DNA of 64,000 bases from Sphingobium sp. MI1205 (lineage in GTDB: Bacteria > Pseudomonadota > Alphaproteobacteria > Sphingomonadales > Sphingomonadaceae), in the NCBI RefSeq assembly GCF_001563285.1, contig NZ_CP005188.1:3287251-3351250 (forward strand), written 5' to 3'. Under the pieces are notes generated by a model. That model had not been told where the DNA came from and made no database searches. It saw only the letters and a program-made list of their open reading frames with translations. This document shows positions 43,100 through 52,093 of this stretch, in pieces (positions within the stretch are counted from its first letter, which is position 1; each line of letters begins with the position of its first letter). The position numbers were made by a program, and so were the translations under genes.

Positions 43100-45751
43100 A
43101 TGCACAGCCCCAAGGACATTGCCGCCAGCCAACCGACGCCGATGATGGTGCAATATCTCGCGCTGAAGGCAGAAGCGCAGGATTGCCTGCTATTTTATCG
43201 GATGGGCGACTTTTTCGAACTGTTCTTCGACGACGCCAAGGCGGCGGCGGCAACACTCGACATTGCGCTGACCAGCAGGGGCGAACATGGCGGCGCGCCG
43301 ATACCCATGTGCGGTGTGCCCGTGCACAGCGCGGACAGCTATCTGGCCCGACTAATCAAGGCGGGCCACCGCGTCGCCATAGCCGAGCAGACCGAGACTC
43401 CGGCCGAGGCGAAGGCGCGAGGCAGCAAGGCCCTCGTCGCCCGGGCAATCGTCCGTTACGTGACCGCCGGTACGCTGACCGAGGAAACGCTGCTCGATTC
43501 CCGCCGCGACAACATGCTCGTCGCGCTGGCACAGGTGGGAGGCGAGGGCACGGCGGAGATAGGACTGGCCGCCGCCGACATATCAACCGGCCGGTTCGAG
43601 ACATTGACGCTGCGCGCCGCTGATCTGCCCGCTGAGCTGGCGCGGCTGCGGCCGAGCGAGATCGTGGTGCCCGATGGTCTGGCGCTCGATCTGGCCGATT
43701 CCCACCCCTTTGACCGCACAGCCTTTTCCAGCAACAGGGCCGAGGCAGCGCTTAAGCGGTTGTTTGGCGTGGCCACGCTCGACGGCTTCGGGCAGTTTGG
43801 ACGAGCCGAACTGGCGGCCATGGGCGGGCTGGTCGGATATCTCGATCATGCGGGCAAGGGCACCCTGCCCTTCCTCGCTCCGCCGGTGCGCAAGGCGAGC
43901 GGTACGCATGTCGCCATCGACGCCGCGACGCGCGAGAGCCTGGAAATTATTGCGACGATGAACGGCGCACGCGCGGGCAGTTTGCTGGGCGCGGTTGATC
44001 GCACCGTCACCGGCGCCGGCGCGCGAATGCTGGCGCAGGACCTGGCGGCGCCACTTGTGGACCAGGGCCTGATCGAAGAACGGCTGGGCCTGGTCCAGCT
44101 CTTCCATGACGATCCGATGCTGCGCGATCAGTTGCGCGCGGCACTGCGATCACTGCCCGATGTTGGCCGGGCGCTTGGGCGCGTCGCAGTGGGGAGGGGC
44201 AGTCCGCGCGATCTGGGCCAATTGCGCGATGGGCTTAATGAAGCACGGTTGCTGCGCGAAAGGCTGGGGCGGCTCGCCGATCAGCCGCCTTTGCTGCGGC
44301 AATTGCTGCCCTCCCTCGATGGCCATGGCGCCCTGGTAGACAGCCTGTCCCGAGCGCTTGTCTCCAGTCCCCCGACCGAAACGGCAAGCGGTGGCTATAT
44401 TGCCGATGGTTATGACCCGGCGTTGGATGAACTGCGCCGGATGGCCGGTGACGGCCGCCGGGCGATCGCCGCGCTCGAAGCGAAATATCGAGAGCAGACG
44501 GGCATCTCATCGCTCAAGATCCGCCATAATGGCGTGCTGGGCTATCATGTCGAGGTGCCTGCACGCGCAGCGGACCCATTGATGCAGCCAGAGAGCGGCT
44601 TTACCCATCGCCAGACATTGGCCGGTGTGGTGCGCTTCAATTCGATAGATCTCCACGAACAGGCAGGCCGCGTAGCACAGGCAGGCGCGCATGCGCTGGT
44701 TGCCGAGGCTGCGCATCTGGAGGATCTGATCGAATCCACGCTGACTCGGAAGTCCGAGATCGCGCTGGCCGCCGACGCCCTGGCACGGCTCGATGTAGCG
44801 GCGGCGCTGGCGGAGCGGGCGGCCGAAGGAGGCTGGCAGCGGCCGCACTTCCTGTCCCAGGATGGCGACGGGCCATGTCTGGAAATAATCGGTGGCCGTC
44901 ATCCGGTTGTCGAGGACGCGCTGCGACGCGAAGGGCAAGCTTTTGTCGCCAATGACTGCCGACTTGGCGCCAGCGACCGGCTCTGGCTTGTCACCGGTCC
45001 CAATATGGGCGGCAAATCGACCTTCCTGCGGCAGAATGCTCTGATCGTCATCCTCGCGCAGGCAGGGGCGTATGTGCCCGCGCAATCGGCCACGCTGACC
45101 CTCGTCGATCGGTTGTTCAGCCGCGTCGGCGCGTCCGACAATCTGGCGCGCGGACAATCAACCTTCATGGTCGAGATGGTGGAGACTGCGGCGATCCTCG
45201 CCCAGGCGACGGAACACAGCTTCGTCATTCTGGACGAAGTGGGGCGCGGCACGTCCACCTATGATGGGCTGGCGCTGGCATGGGCCGTGGTAGAGGCTGT
45301 GCATGAGGTCAATCGCTGCCGCTGCCTGTTCGCGACCCACTATCATGAATTGACGCGACTTGCCGAAACGCTCCCCGCGCTGTCGCTCCACCATGTGCGT
45401 GCGCGCGAGTGGAAAGGCGACCTTGTCCTGCTCCATGAGCTGGCCCAAGGCCCTGCCGATCGCAGCTACGGTCTGGCGGTCGCCCGCTTGGCAGGCTTGC
45501 CTCCGGCGGTACTCAAGCGCGCCAAGGATGTGCTGACCCGGCTGGAGGCTGGCAAGGCCAAAACCGGAGGCATTGCCGCAGGCCTTGACGATCTTCCGCT
45601 CTTCGCGGCTATAGCGGCGCAGGAAGAGGAGAAGGTCGATCCCCTGCGCGCCGCCCTGGAGGCGATCGATGCTGATGCACTGTCGCCACGTGAAGCGCTG
45701 GAGCAGCTTTATCGCCTGAAACAACTGGCCGTTGCCGGCAGCGAGGACTAG
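43100..45751 (+). CDS. mutS: DNA mismatch repair protein MutS
   Basis: The 883-residue protein has the mismatch-reading FFE at 38-40 (YRMGDFFELFF), connector and lever domains, Walker A GPNMGGKST near 633-641, FMVEMVETA and Walker B VILDEVGRGTSTYDG, and the HTH-like C-terminal dimer region. It recognises mispairs and recruits MutL, which is not in the window. It is 9 bases upstream of glnD, an arrangement seen in other alphaproteobacteria. Confidence 0.97.
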   Translation: MHSPKDIAASQPTPMMVQYLALKAEAQDCLLFYRMGDFFELFFDDAKAAAATLDIALTSRGEHGGAPIPMCGVPVHSADSYLARLIKAGHRVAIAEQTETPAEAKARGSKALVARAIVRYVTAGTLTEETLLDSRRDNMLVALAQVGGEGTAEIGLAAADISTGRFETLTLRAADLPAELARLRPSEIVVPDGLALDLADSHPFDRTAFSSNRAEAALKRLFGVATLDGFGQFGRAELAAMGGLVGYLDHAGKGTLPFLAPPVRKASGTHVAIDAATRESLEIIATMNGARAGSLLGAVDRTVTGAGARMLAQDLAAPLVDQGLIEERLGLVQLFHDDPMLRDQLRAALRSLPDVGRALGRVAVGRGSPRDLGQLRDGLNEARLLRERLGRLADQPPLLRQLLPSLDGHGALVDSLSRALVSSPPTETASGGYIADGYDPALDELRRMAGDGRRAIAALEAKYREQTGISSLKIRHNGVLGYHVEVPARAADPLMQPESGFTHRQTLAGVVRFNSIDLHEQAGRVAQAGAHALVAEAAHLEDLIESTLTRKSEIALAADALARLDVAAALAERAAEGGWQRPHFLSQDGDGPCLEIIGGRHPVVEDALRREGQAFVANDCRLGASDRLWLVTGPNMGGKSTFLRQNALIVILAQAGAYVPAQSATLTLVDRLFSRVGASDNLARGQSTFMVEMVETAAILAQATEHSFVILDEVGRGTSTYDGLALAWAVVEAVHEVNRCRCLFATHYHELTRLAETLPALSLHHVRAREWKGDLVLLHELAQGPADRSYGLAVARLAGLPPAVLKRAKDVLTRLEAGKAKTGGIAAGLDDLPLFAAIAAQEEEKVDPLRAALEAIDADALSPREALEQLYRLKQLAVAGSED

Positions 45752-45760
45752 ATTAAGTCC

Positions 45761-48523
45761 ATGGTCATGCACTTCCCCTCCCTGGGATCGCGTCGTACGA
45801 TCATTGATCGGCGCGCGATTTCTGACAGCATCAACGCCCTCGCGCACGATCATCGGAGCGATCCGGCAAAGATGCGCGCGCTGATCGTCAACGAACTGAA
45901 AGCAGCCTTGGATGCCGGGCGCCTTGACGTAGCGCGGCGTCTGGAAGCCAAACCGACGCGCGGGCGAGAAGCGGTCACCGCTTTTGCCTTCCTGATCGAC
46001 CAGATCCTGCGCTTGCTTTACGATGCGACGACGCATCATCTGTATCCGGCAAGCAACCGCAGCACCGGGGAGCGCATCATGTTGATGGCGGTGGGCGGCT
46101 ATGGACGCGGCGAGATGGCGCCGCACAGCGACGTCGACATCGCCTTCGTCACACCCTGGAAGCCGACTGGCTGGACAGAGCAGGTCATCGAATCGATGCT
46201 CTATTCACTCTGGGACCTGGGCCTGAAGGTAGGGCATTCCAGTCGCTCGATCGATGAGACCATGCGCATGGCCAAGGCCGACCTGACTGTCCGCACGGCG
46301 CTGCTGGAGGCTCGCTATGTATGGGGCGACCGGGCTCTTTACGAAGAAACCGCCAAGCGCTTCGACGCCGAAATTATGCAAGGCACAGCCCGGGCCTTTG
46401 TTACCGAGAAATTGGGAGAGCGTGAGGAGCGGCACAAGCGAATGGGCGACAGCCGCTATGTCGTCGAACCCAATGTGAAGGAAGGCAAGGGCGGCCTGCG
46501 CGATCTGCACACGCTGTTCTGGATCGGCAAATATGTGAACCGGGTGAAATCGGTGGCCGAGCTGGTCGATGTTGGCCTGTTGACACAGCAGGAGCTACGC
46601 CAGTTCCAGAGAGCGGAGGATTTCCTCTGGGCCGTTCGCTGCCACCTGCACATGATCACGGGGCGCGCGGAAGACCGTCTGACATTCGACTTACAGCTGG
46701 AAACAGCGACGCGGATGCACTTCATCGGACGGCAGGGCCGGTCTGGGGTCGAGCGGTTCATGCGCTATTATTTCCTGAACGCAAAGACGGTGGGCGATCT
46801 GACCGCCGTGTTCCTGGCCCATCTGGATGACCAGATGGGTCCCAAGGGGCGGCGGTATATCCCGGCTATCTTCCGCCGGCCCAAGAAGCTGGACGGCTTC
46901 GTGCTGGAACGTGGCCGCCTTGCCCTGCCGAGCGACGATTTCTTTCAGCAGGATCCGGTGCGGCTGATCGAAATCTTCGCCGTCGCGGATCGCCATGAAC
47001 TGGGCATCCACCCCAGCGCGATGCGCACGGCAAGCCGCGATGCGGGCCTCATCACCGCCAAGATCCGCCGTGATCCGCGCGCCAACACGGCCTTCATGGA
47101 TGTGCTGACCTCTCCGCGTGATCCTGAAACCGTGCTGCGCTGGATGAATGAATCGACGGTGTTCGGCCGCTTCGTTCCCGATTTCCGCCGTGTGGTCGCG
47201 CAGATGCAGTTCGACATGTACCATCACTATACGGTGGACGAACACACCATCCGGGCCGTTGGTCTGCTGGCCCGCATCGAAAAGGGCGATCTGGCGCAAG
47301 ATCATCCGCTTTCGACCGAGATCATGGGCAAGCTCTTGTCGCGCCGCGTGCTCTATGTAGCCGTTCTACTGCATGACATCGCCAAGGGCAGGGGCGGCGA
47401 TCACAGCATATTGGGCGCCGAGGTGGCCGAGCGGCTCTGCCCGCGACTGGGCCTCAGCGCCGCCGAAACCGAAACGGTCGCATGGCTGGTGCGCCATCAT
47501 CTGCTGATGTCCGCCACCGCCTTTAAACGCGACCTGGCCGATTACAAGACGATCCTGGACTTCGTCGAAGTCGTGCAGAGCCCTGAGCGCCTGCGTCTGC
47601 TGCTGTGCCTGACTGTCGTGGATATTCGCGCGGTCGGTCCGGGCGTATGGAACAGTTGGAAACGCCAGTTGCTGGGCGACCTTTATGATGCGGCAGAAGA
47701 AAAGCTGCGGCTTGGCCATAAGCAAAAGGGGCGTGGCGAGCGCGTTACCGCCAAACAGGAGTCGCTTCGCAAGGCACTCGGCATGTCGGCGGACGATTTC
47801 CAGAAGCTGACCAACCGCCTGCCTGAATCCTACTGGATTGCGGAGCCAGAGGACATACTGATCCACAATGCCCAGCACATCCTGCAATCCGGCGACTCTC
47901 CGTTATCGATAGCCGCGCAATATTACCCGCAGCGGGGCGCGACGCTCGTCACCGTCTATGCTGCTGACCATCCGGGCCTCTTCTACCGCATTGCGGGCGC
48001 CATCCATCTGGCCGGCGGCAACATCATAGACGCGCGCATCCATACCACACGCGATGGCGTCGCGATCGACAATTTCCTGGTGCAGGACCCGCTGGGCGGC
48101 GCTTTCCACAGCCCGGAACAGCTTACCCGCATACGCAACGCCATCGAGGACTCGCTCGCCAACCGGCACCGCATGATCACCAAGCTGGAAGCCCGCCCCC
48201 TGCCCCGCACCCGCGCCGAGGCGTTCCGGATCGAACCCAATGTGCTGATCGACAATAAGGCGTCGAACCGCTTCACGGTGATCGAAGTCAATGCCCGAGA
48301 TCGCCCGGCACTGCTCTTCAGCCTGGCCAATGCCCTGTTTCAGTCGAAGGTCACGGTGCACAGCGCGCATGTCGCCACCTATGGCGAGCGCGCCGTTGAT
48401 ACCTTTTACGTGACGGACCTTCTGGGCGGAAAGATCGAGAGCAAGGGGCGCACCCAGACCCTGGAACGGCGTTTGCGGGACGCGGCTGACGGCGAGGTGG
48501 GAGAAGCGCTGCAACAGGCGTAA
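45761..48523 (+). CDS. glnD: [Protein-PII] uridylyltransferase/uridylyl-removing enzyme
   Basis: The 920-residue nitrogen sensor has the nucleotidyltransferase motif GGYGRGEMAPHSDVDIAF near 108-125, GKGGLRDLHT, the HD uridylyl-removing domain HDIAKGRGGDHS near 536-547, and two C-terminal ACT domains (ADHPGLFYRIAGAI; RDRPALLFSLANAL). ACT domains bind glutamine and switch the activity on PII. The gene is closely linked to mutS. Confidence 0.96.
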   Translation: MVMHFPSLGSRRTIIDRRAISDSINALAHDHRSDPAKMRALIVNELKAALDAGRLDVARRLEAKPTRGREAVTAFAFLIDQILRLLYDATTHHLYPASNRSTGERIMLMAVGGYGRGEMAPHSDVDIAFVTPWKPTGWTEQVIESMLYSLWDLGLKVGHSSRSIDETMRMAKADLTVRTALLEARYVWGDRALYEETAKRFDAEIMQGTARAFVTEKLGEREERHKRMGDSRYVVEPNVKEGKGGLRDLHTLFWIGKYVNRVKSVAELVDVGLLTQQELRQFQRAEDFLWAVRCHLHMITGRAEDRLTFDLQLETATRMHFIGRQGRSGVERFMRYYFLNAKTVGDLTAVFLAHLDDQMGPKGRRYIPAIFRRPKKLDGFVLERGRLALPSDDFFQQDPVRLIEIFAVADRHELGIHPSAMRTASRDAGLITAKIRRDPRANTAFMDVLTSPRDPETVLRWMNESTVFGRFVPDFRRVVAQMQFDMYHHYTVDEHTIRAVGLLARIEKGDLAQDHPLSTEIMGKLLSRRVLYVAVLLHDIAKGRGGDHSILGAEVAERLCPRLGLSAAETETVAWLVRHHLLMSATAFKRDLADYKTILDFVEVVQSPERLRLLLCLTVVDIRAVGPGVWNSWKRQLLGDLYDAAEEKLRLGHKQKGRGERVTAKQESLRKALGMSADDFQKLTNRLPESYWIAEPEDILIHNAQHILQSGDSPLSIAAQYYPQRGATLVTVYAADHPGLFYRIAGAIHLAGGNIIDARIHTTRDGVAIDNFLVQDPLGGAFHSPEQLTRIRNAIEDSLANRHRMITKLEARPLPRTRAEAFRIEPNVLIDNKASNRFTVIEVNARDRPALLFSLANALFQSKVTVHSAHVATYGERAVDTFYVTDLLGGKIESKGRTQTLERRLRDAADGEVGEALQQA

Positions 48524-48533
48524 ACGCTCGCGC

Positions 48534-49034
48534 CTATGCTATTTCCATAACATCGCCCGGCGCGAGCAGTGGCAACAATTCCAGCATATCGTGCCTGTCG
48601 ATCGCAATGCATCCGGCGGTCGGACGCCCTTCGGACAAGTGGAAGAAAATGGCGCTCCCTCGCCCCGGCACCGGCGGCGCGTCATTATGGCCCAGCACGA
48701 CGATCACGTCATAGGCATCGTCATCGCGCAGCAGTGTTTCGGCAGAGAAATTTCGGGGCAGATGCACCGGACGGTTATAGGCTGGGTCAGCCGGGTCGTC
48801 GGACCAGCCGTCACCTTCCCTTACCCAGCGCCAGGGTAGCCGAATGCCTTTGGCCTCCACTCGGCCCGGCCGCAGCAAAATGCCTCGCACCGGCCAGCTG
48901 CCAACCGGCGTGCAGCCATCGCCTTCCCGCTTACCAGCCGCCGCGCACACGCCGCTCCTGCCAAGAGTGCATGCCATCTCCATTCCGTCGAACCGCAGCC
49001 TGCCGGCAGCGCTATCAACGCGGATGACGGTCAT
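48534..49034 (-). CDS. L,D-transpeptidase (YkuD-like) family protein
   Basis: The 166-residue protein has the L,D-transpeptidase motif: H116 (VLGHND) and the catalytic Cys142 in GRPTAGCIAID. No signal peptide is visible, so it may be cytoplasmic or exported another way. It overlaps ribA by 4 nt and is probably translated from the ribA transcript. Confidence 0.82.
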   Translation of the reverse strand: MTVIRVDSAAGRLRFDGMEMACTLGRSGVCAAAGKREGDGCTPVGSWPVRGILLRPGRVEAKGIRLPWRWVREGDGWSDDPADPAYNRPVHLPRNFSAETLLRDDDAYDVIVVLGHNDAPPVPGRGSAIFFHLSEGRPTAGCIAIDRHDMLELLPLLAPGDVMEIA

Positions 49035-50089
49035 AGCTGATGGCCGGTACGGTCGCGTTTGGTGGCCAGATATTGTTCATTATGGGGATTGGAGGGCAGG
49101 ATAATGGGCAGCCGCTCAGCAACCTTGATGCCCGCCTTTTCCAATCCCCCAACCTTGTTGGGATTATTGGTGAGCAGACGGACGCCGCCTATGCCCAGCA
49201 AGTCGAGCATCCGCGCCGCGACCGAAAAATCGCGCGCATCAATGGCAAAGCCCAGCCGGACATTGGCATCGACTGTGTCGAAGCCCTGATCCTGCAGCGC
49301 ATAAGCGCGCAACTTGTTGATCAGGCCAATCCCGCGCCCCTCCTGCCGCAGATAGAGCAGCACGCCCCAGGTCGAATCCGCGATCTGGTGGAGGGCTTGA
49401 TGCAGTTGCGGTCCACAATCGCATTTGAGGCTGCCCAGCACATCTCCCGTGAGGCATTCACTATGCAGCCTGACCACCGGCAGCGAGGAATCGCGTGTCC
49501 CGATGACAAGCGCCACATGCTCGCGCGGCTCGTCCGGGCTACGGAACGCAACGATCTCAGCCGTTTCGCTGGCGGATACGGGCAGGCGGGCGCGGGTTGC
49601 TATGGCAAGGTGCGTGGCATCGTCATAAGCGTCCAGCTCGTCCGCGCTTACCCTTGCTTCGCTATCGCCGTCTGGCACCACGAAATAAGCCGGCAGGATA
49701 CCCGCCAGCCGTGCGAGTTTCAGTGCAGCCTTGGCGGCCGCCGGGGCTGCGATTGGCTTGGCGGCAAAAGGCCCTTTCAGCGGCGACGCCAGGTCGAGTA
49801 CCGGGTCGGCGATGGCCATGGCGACTGCCCCGTCGATCCAAGGAGCGCGGGCGATCAGCACAGGCATGTCCGGATCAGCCGCCGCCAGCTGGTTTGCCAG
49901 TTTAAGCGTCTCGCCCCGCGCTGCCGCCACCAGTATATCCGCCTCGTTCGAGGGGTCGAAATCAGCCAGCGTCACCGCGTCCGCCCCTTCGACGGCCATG
50001 ATGCGCAAGTCTCCATCGGCGGCATGGATGGTCACAGCCCATCCCCGGCGCAGCGCATCAATGGCGCGGGCGGCGGCGCGCCCCTTCAT
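49031..50089 (-). CDS. ribA: GTP cyclohydrolase II
   Basis: From the ATG at 50089 the protein is 352 residues. The C-terminal half is RibA: HSECLTGDVLGSLKCDCGPQL with three zinc cysteines, YLRQEGRGIGL and LLTNNPNKV. The N-terminal 150 residues are a divergent domain standing where bifunctional proteins carry RibB, without its key acidic motif. It opens the GTP ring to start riboflavin synthesis; F420 and flavin enzymes nearby need related precursors. Confidence 0.92.
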   Translation of the reverse strand: MKGRAAARAIDALRRGWAVTIHAADGDLRIMAVEGADAVTLADFDPSNEADILVAAARGETLKLANQLAAADPDMPVLIARAPWIDGAVAMAIADPVLDLASPLKGPFAAKPIAAPAAAKAALKLARLAGILPAYFVVPDGDSEARVSADELDAYDDATHLAIATRARLPVSASETAEIVAFRSPDEPREHVALVIGTRDSSLPVVRLHSECLTGDVLGSLKCDCGPQLHQALHQIADSTWGVLLYLRQEGRGIGLINKLRAYALQDQGFDTVDANVRLGFAIDARDFSVAARMLDLLGIGGVRLLTNNPNKVGGLEKAGIKVAERLPIILPSNPHNEQYLATKRDRTGHQL

Positions 50090-50102
50090 GACCCGAAACC
50101 CA

Positions 50103-50900
50103 TTAGAAGGCGAACTCCGTAATGATCGGGACATGGTCCGACGGCTTGGTCCAGCTTCGGGCAGGTTCGACGACGCGATGGGCGGTCGCCTTTGCCGCAA
50201 CGTCCTGCGTCATCCACATATGGTCAAGCCGCCGCCCCCGATCGGATTCGGCCCAGTCCCGTGCGCGGTAGCTCCACCAGGTATAGAGCCGCTCCGGCGC
50301 GGGGAAGAATTTGCGGCCAATATCGACCCAGTCATTTGAAATCTGCAGCCGTTCAAGCAGTTCGCATTCCACCGGCGTATGGCTGACTACGTTCAGAAGC
50401 TGCTTGTGGCTCCACACATCGCATTCCATCGGGGCGATGTTGAAGTCGCCGGTCAGGATCGTCGGCTTGTCTTCAAGCTGCGCGGACCATTGGATCATCC
50501 GCTCCAGGAAATCGAGCTTCTGGCCGAATTTCGGATTTACCGAGCGATCCGGCACGTCCCCGCCGGCCGGCACATAGACATTTTCGATCCGCACGCCATT
50601 GTCGAGCCGGACACCGACATGCCGCGCCTCTCCATTGGCCTGCCAGTCAAGCCGGTCATCCTCATGGATCGGCACCCTGCTCATGATCGCGACGCCGTGG
50701 TGCATGCGTTGACCGTTCAGCACCTGATGCACATAACCCATCCTTCGAAACATGTCGGTGGGGAATGTCTCGTTCACCACCTTCGTTTCCTGAAGGCATA
50801 AGATGTCGGGCGCTTCCTCGGTCAGGAAACGTTCCACAATGTCGAGCCGGGCACGAACGCTGTTGATGTTCCAGGAGGCGATGCTGAGTGTCTGCGGCAT
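50103..50900 (-). CDS. xthA: Exodeoxyribonuclease III
   Basis: The 265-residue enzyme has the AP-endonuclease motifs SWNINSVRARLDIV, DILCLQETKV (catalytic Glu), LTGDFNIAP and SDHVPII (catalytic His). It repairs abasic sites and 3' blocks. It lies 13 bases upstream of ribA on the same strand, and is cut off from lolA by a terminator. Confidence 0.95.
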   Translation of the reverse strand: MPQTLSIASWNINSVRARLDIVERFLTEEAPDILCLQETKVVNETFPTDMFRRMGYVHQVLNGQRMHHGVAIMSRVPIHEDDRLDWQANGEARHVGVRLDNGVRIENVYVPAGGDVPDRSVNPKFGQKLDFLERMIQWSAQLEDKPTILTGDFNIAPMECDVWSHKQLLNVVSHTPVECELLERLQISNDWVDIGRKFFPAPERLYTWWSYRARDWAESDRGRRLDHMWMTQDVAAKATAHRVVEPARSWTKPSDHVPIITEFAF

Positions 50901-50976
50901 GCTGATCCCCTAAGACCCCGCGATAGGAGGTGCAAGGTCTGCAGGAGACTCGGCGCAGGGAGAAGGCTACAAATTA

Positions 50977-51010
50977 AGACCCCCGCTCCGGGGGCATGGA
51001 ACGGGGGTCT
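50977..51010 (-). terminator. Hairpin terminator downstream of lolA
   Basis: On the minus strand AGACCCCCG and CGGGGGTCT pair over 9 bp (51010-51002 with 50985-50977) and are followed by TTAATTTG. A competing smaller hairpin (CCCCG-GAG-CGGGG) lies within it. The 200 bases between lolA and this hairpin have no gene. Confidence 0.6.
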
Positions 51011-51175
51011 CGATCGCGCCCTTTAAGCGCTTTGCGACGGGAGCCAAGGTTCCGGGTAACAGGGGGGAAATCCCGGTCTTCGTCTCTCGCCGTGGAGTCC
51101 TTATTAGAGCTCTGGATATGAGCCGAAGATGAACAGGATTAACCGTCAATCCGTCCATCTCAACCCAAGCCCAGT

Positions 51176-51814
51176 TCATCCGCCCGCGGAACGCCCCTTT
51201 GGCCGCGGATCGTTCCAGCGGAAAGCCGAATCAGCCACGGCGACGCCATAGCGCTGGTTGGAAAGTCGCACCGTGGTCCGGTTATTCTGCGAGTCCAGCG
51301 CCACCCAGCCGTAGAGTTGCAGTCCCGCCGGGCCAGAAGGATCCCGCTCGAAGATCATGGTGATCGTACCGAAATCGGGACGCTTGGGATCGCGCGCCTG
51401 AACGCTGATCACCTTCGGATCGCCGGTCTGGATCAGCTTGCCGAAGCGGGACAGGTCTTTTCGGGGATCAAGCAGAGCGCCAAGCGGCGAGCTGCCGATC
51501 GGCCAGCGCTGCACCTGGCGGACTTCATAGTCGATCATGGTCAGGGCCTTCCCATCGCCGACGATCAGCATCGGCACGCCCTTCTGATACTGAAAGCGGA
51601 TTTTGCCGGGCTGCTTCAGGGTCAGCTTGCCCGTTAGCGTCTGGCCATTACGGTCAGTCTGAGTGAAGTCGGCCGTCATGGTCGTGACGCCACGAATATA
51701 GGCATTCACTTGCTCGAGACCCCGCTGTGCCTGCTGCGCAACCGCAGGGGCGGCCAAATTCGGCAGGGGCGCGGCGCCAAGAGCCAGTATGAGGGGCGCA
51801 ACCAGGCGCTTCAT
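51176..51814 (-). CDS. lolA: Outer membrane lipoprotein carrier protein LolA
   Basis: The 212-residue periplasmic protein has a signal peptide ending AVAQ, then VNAYIRGVTTMTADFTQTD, GKLTLKQPGKIRFQY and FERDPSGPAGLQLYGWVALD, which are LolA features. It ferries lipoproteins from LolCDE to the outer membrane. It follows ftsK on the same strand, with a small-RNA-like element between them. Confidence 0.92.
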   Translation of the reverse strand: MKRLVAPLILALGAAPLPNLAAPAVAQQAQRGLEQVNAYIRGVTTMTADFTQTDRNGQTLTGKLTLKQPGKIRFQYQKGVPMLIVGDGKALTMIDYEVRQVQRWPIGSSPLGALLDPRKDLSRFGKLIQTGDPKVISVQARDPKRPDFGTITMIFERDPSGPAGLQLYGWVALDSQNNRTTVRLSNQRYGVAVADSAFRWNDPRPKGRSAGG

Positions 51815-51957
51815 GCATTTTTCTCCGCGTTGTTAAGGGGTCAAAAATAGGGGCGATGCATTGAACCCATGGTGAACTGATGCGTTCCTGAACCCGCGAA
51901 CTGATGACGCTCGCCCTGCCGCTCGATTGCCTGTCCGCTGTACGGTGCCGCGCGGCC

Positions 51958-52030
51958 AAAAAAAAGGCCGGTCCGAAGACCAGCCTGGAAGTTTTAGGAG
52001 AGGATGCCTGAAAGGCAGTTCCTTATTGAA
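51958..52030 (-). ncRNA. Small-RNA-like element, copy 1 (between ftsK and lolA)
   Basis: Reading the minus strand: a short hairpin (TGCCT-TTC-AGGCA), an unpaired pyrimidine stretch (TCCTCTCCTAAAACTT) and an 8-bp stem with a UUCG loop (51985-51966) followed by eight U. The core 51989-52016 (28 nt) is identical to 58352-58379. The terminator stems differ in sequence but have the same size and loop, which indicates selection on structure. The pyrimidine stretch could pair with ribosome-binding sites (AGGAG). The 5' end is uncertain. Confidence 0.6.
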
Positions 52031-52093
52031 CGGCATGGATTTTTTGAGCAAATGCGTAATGCACGAAGGCGGTTGCATTTGACGCAATCGTGA

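Noticed and set aside
45158..46126. A 322-codon minus-strand frame over the mutS/glnD junction
   Set aside because: It spans two well-supported genes on the other strand and shows no motif.
50977..51010. Riboswitch upstream of xthA
   Set aside because: The hairpin is better read as the terminator after lolA; no aptamer-like conserved segments were recognised around it.
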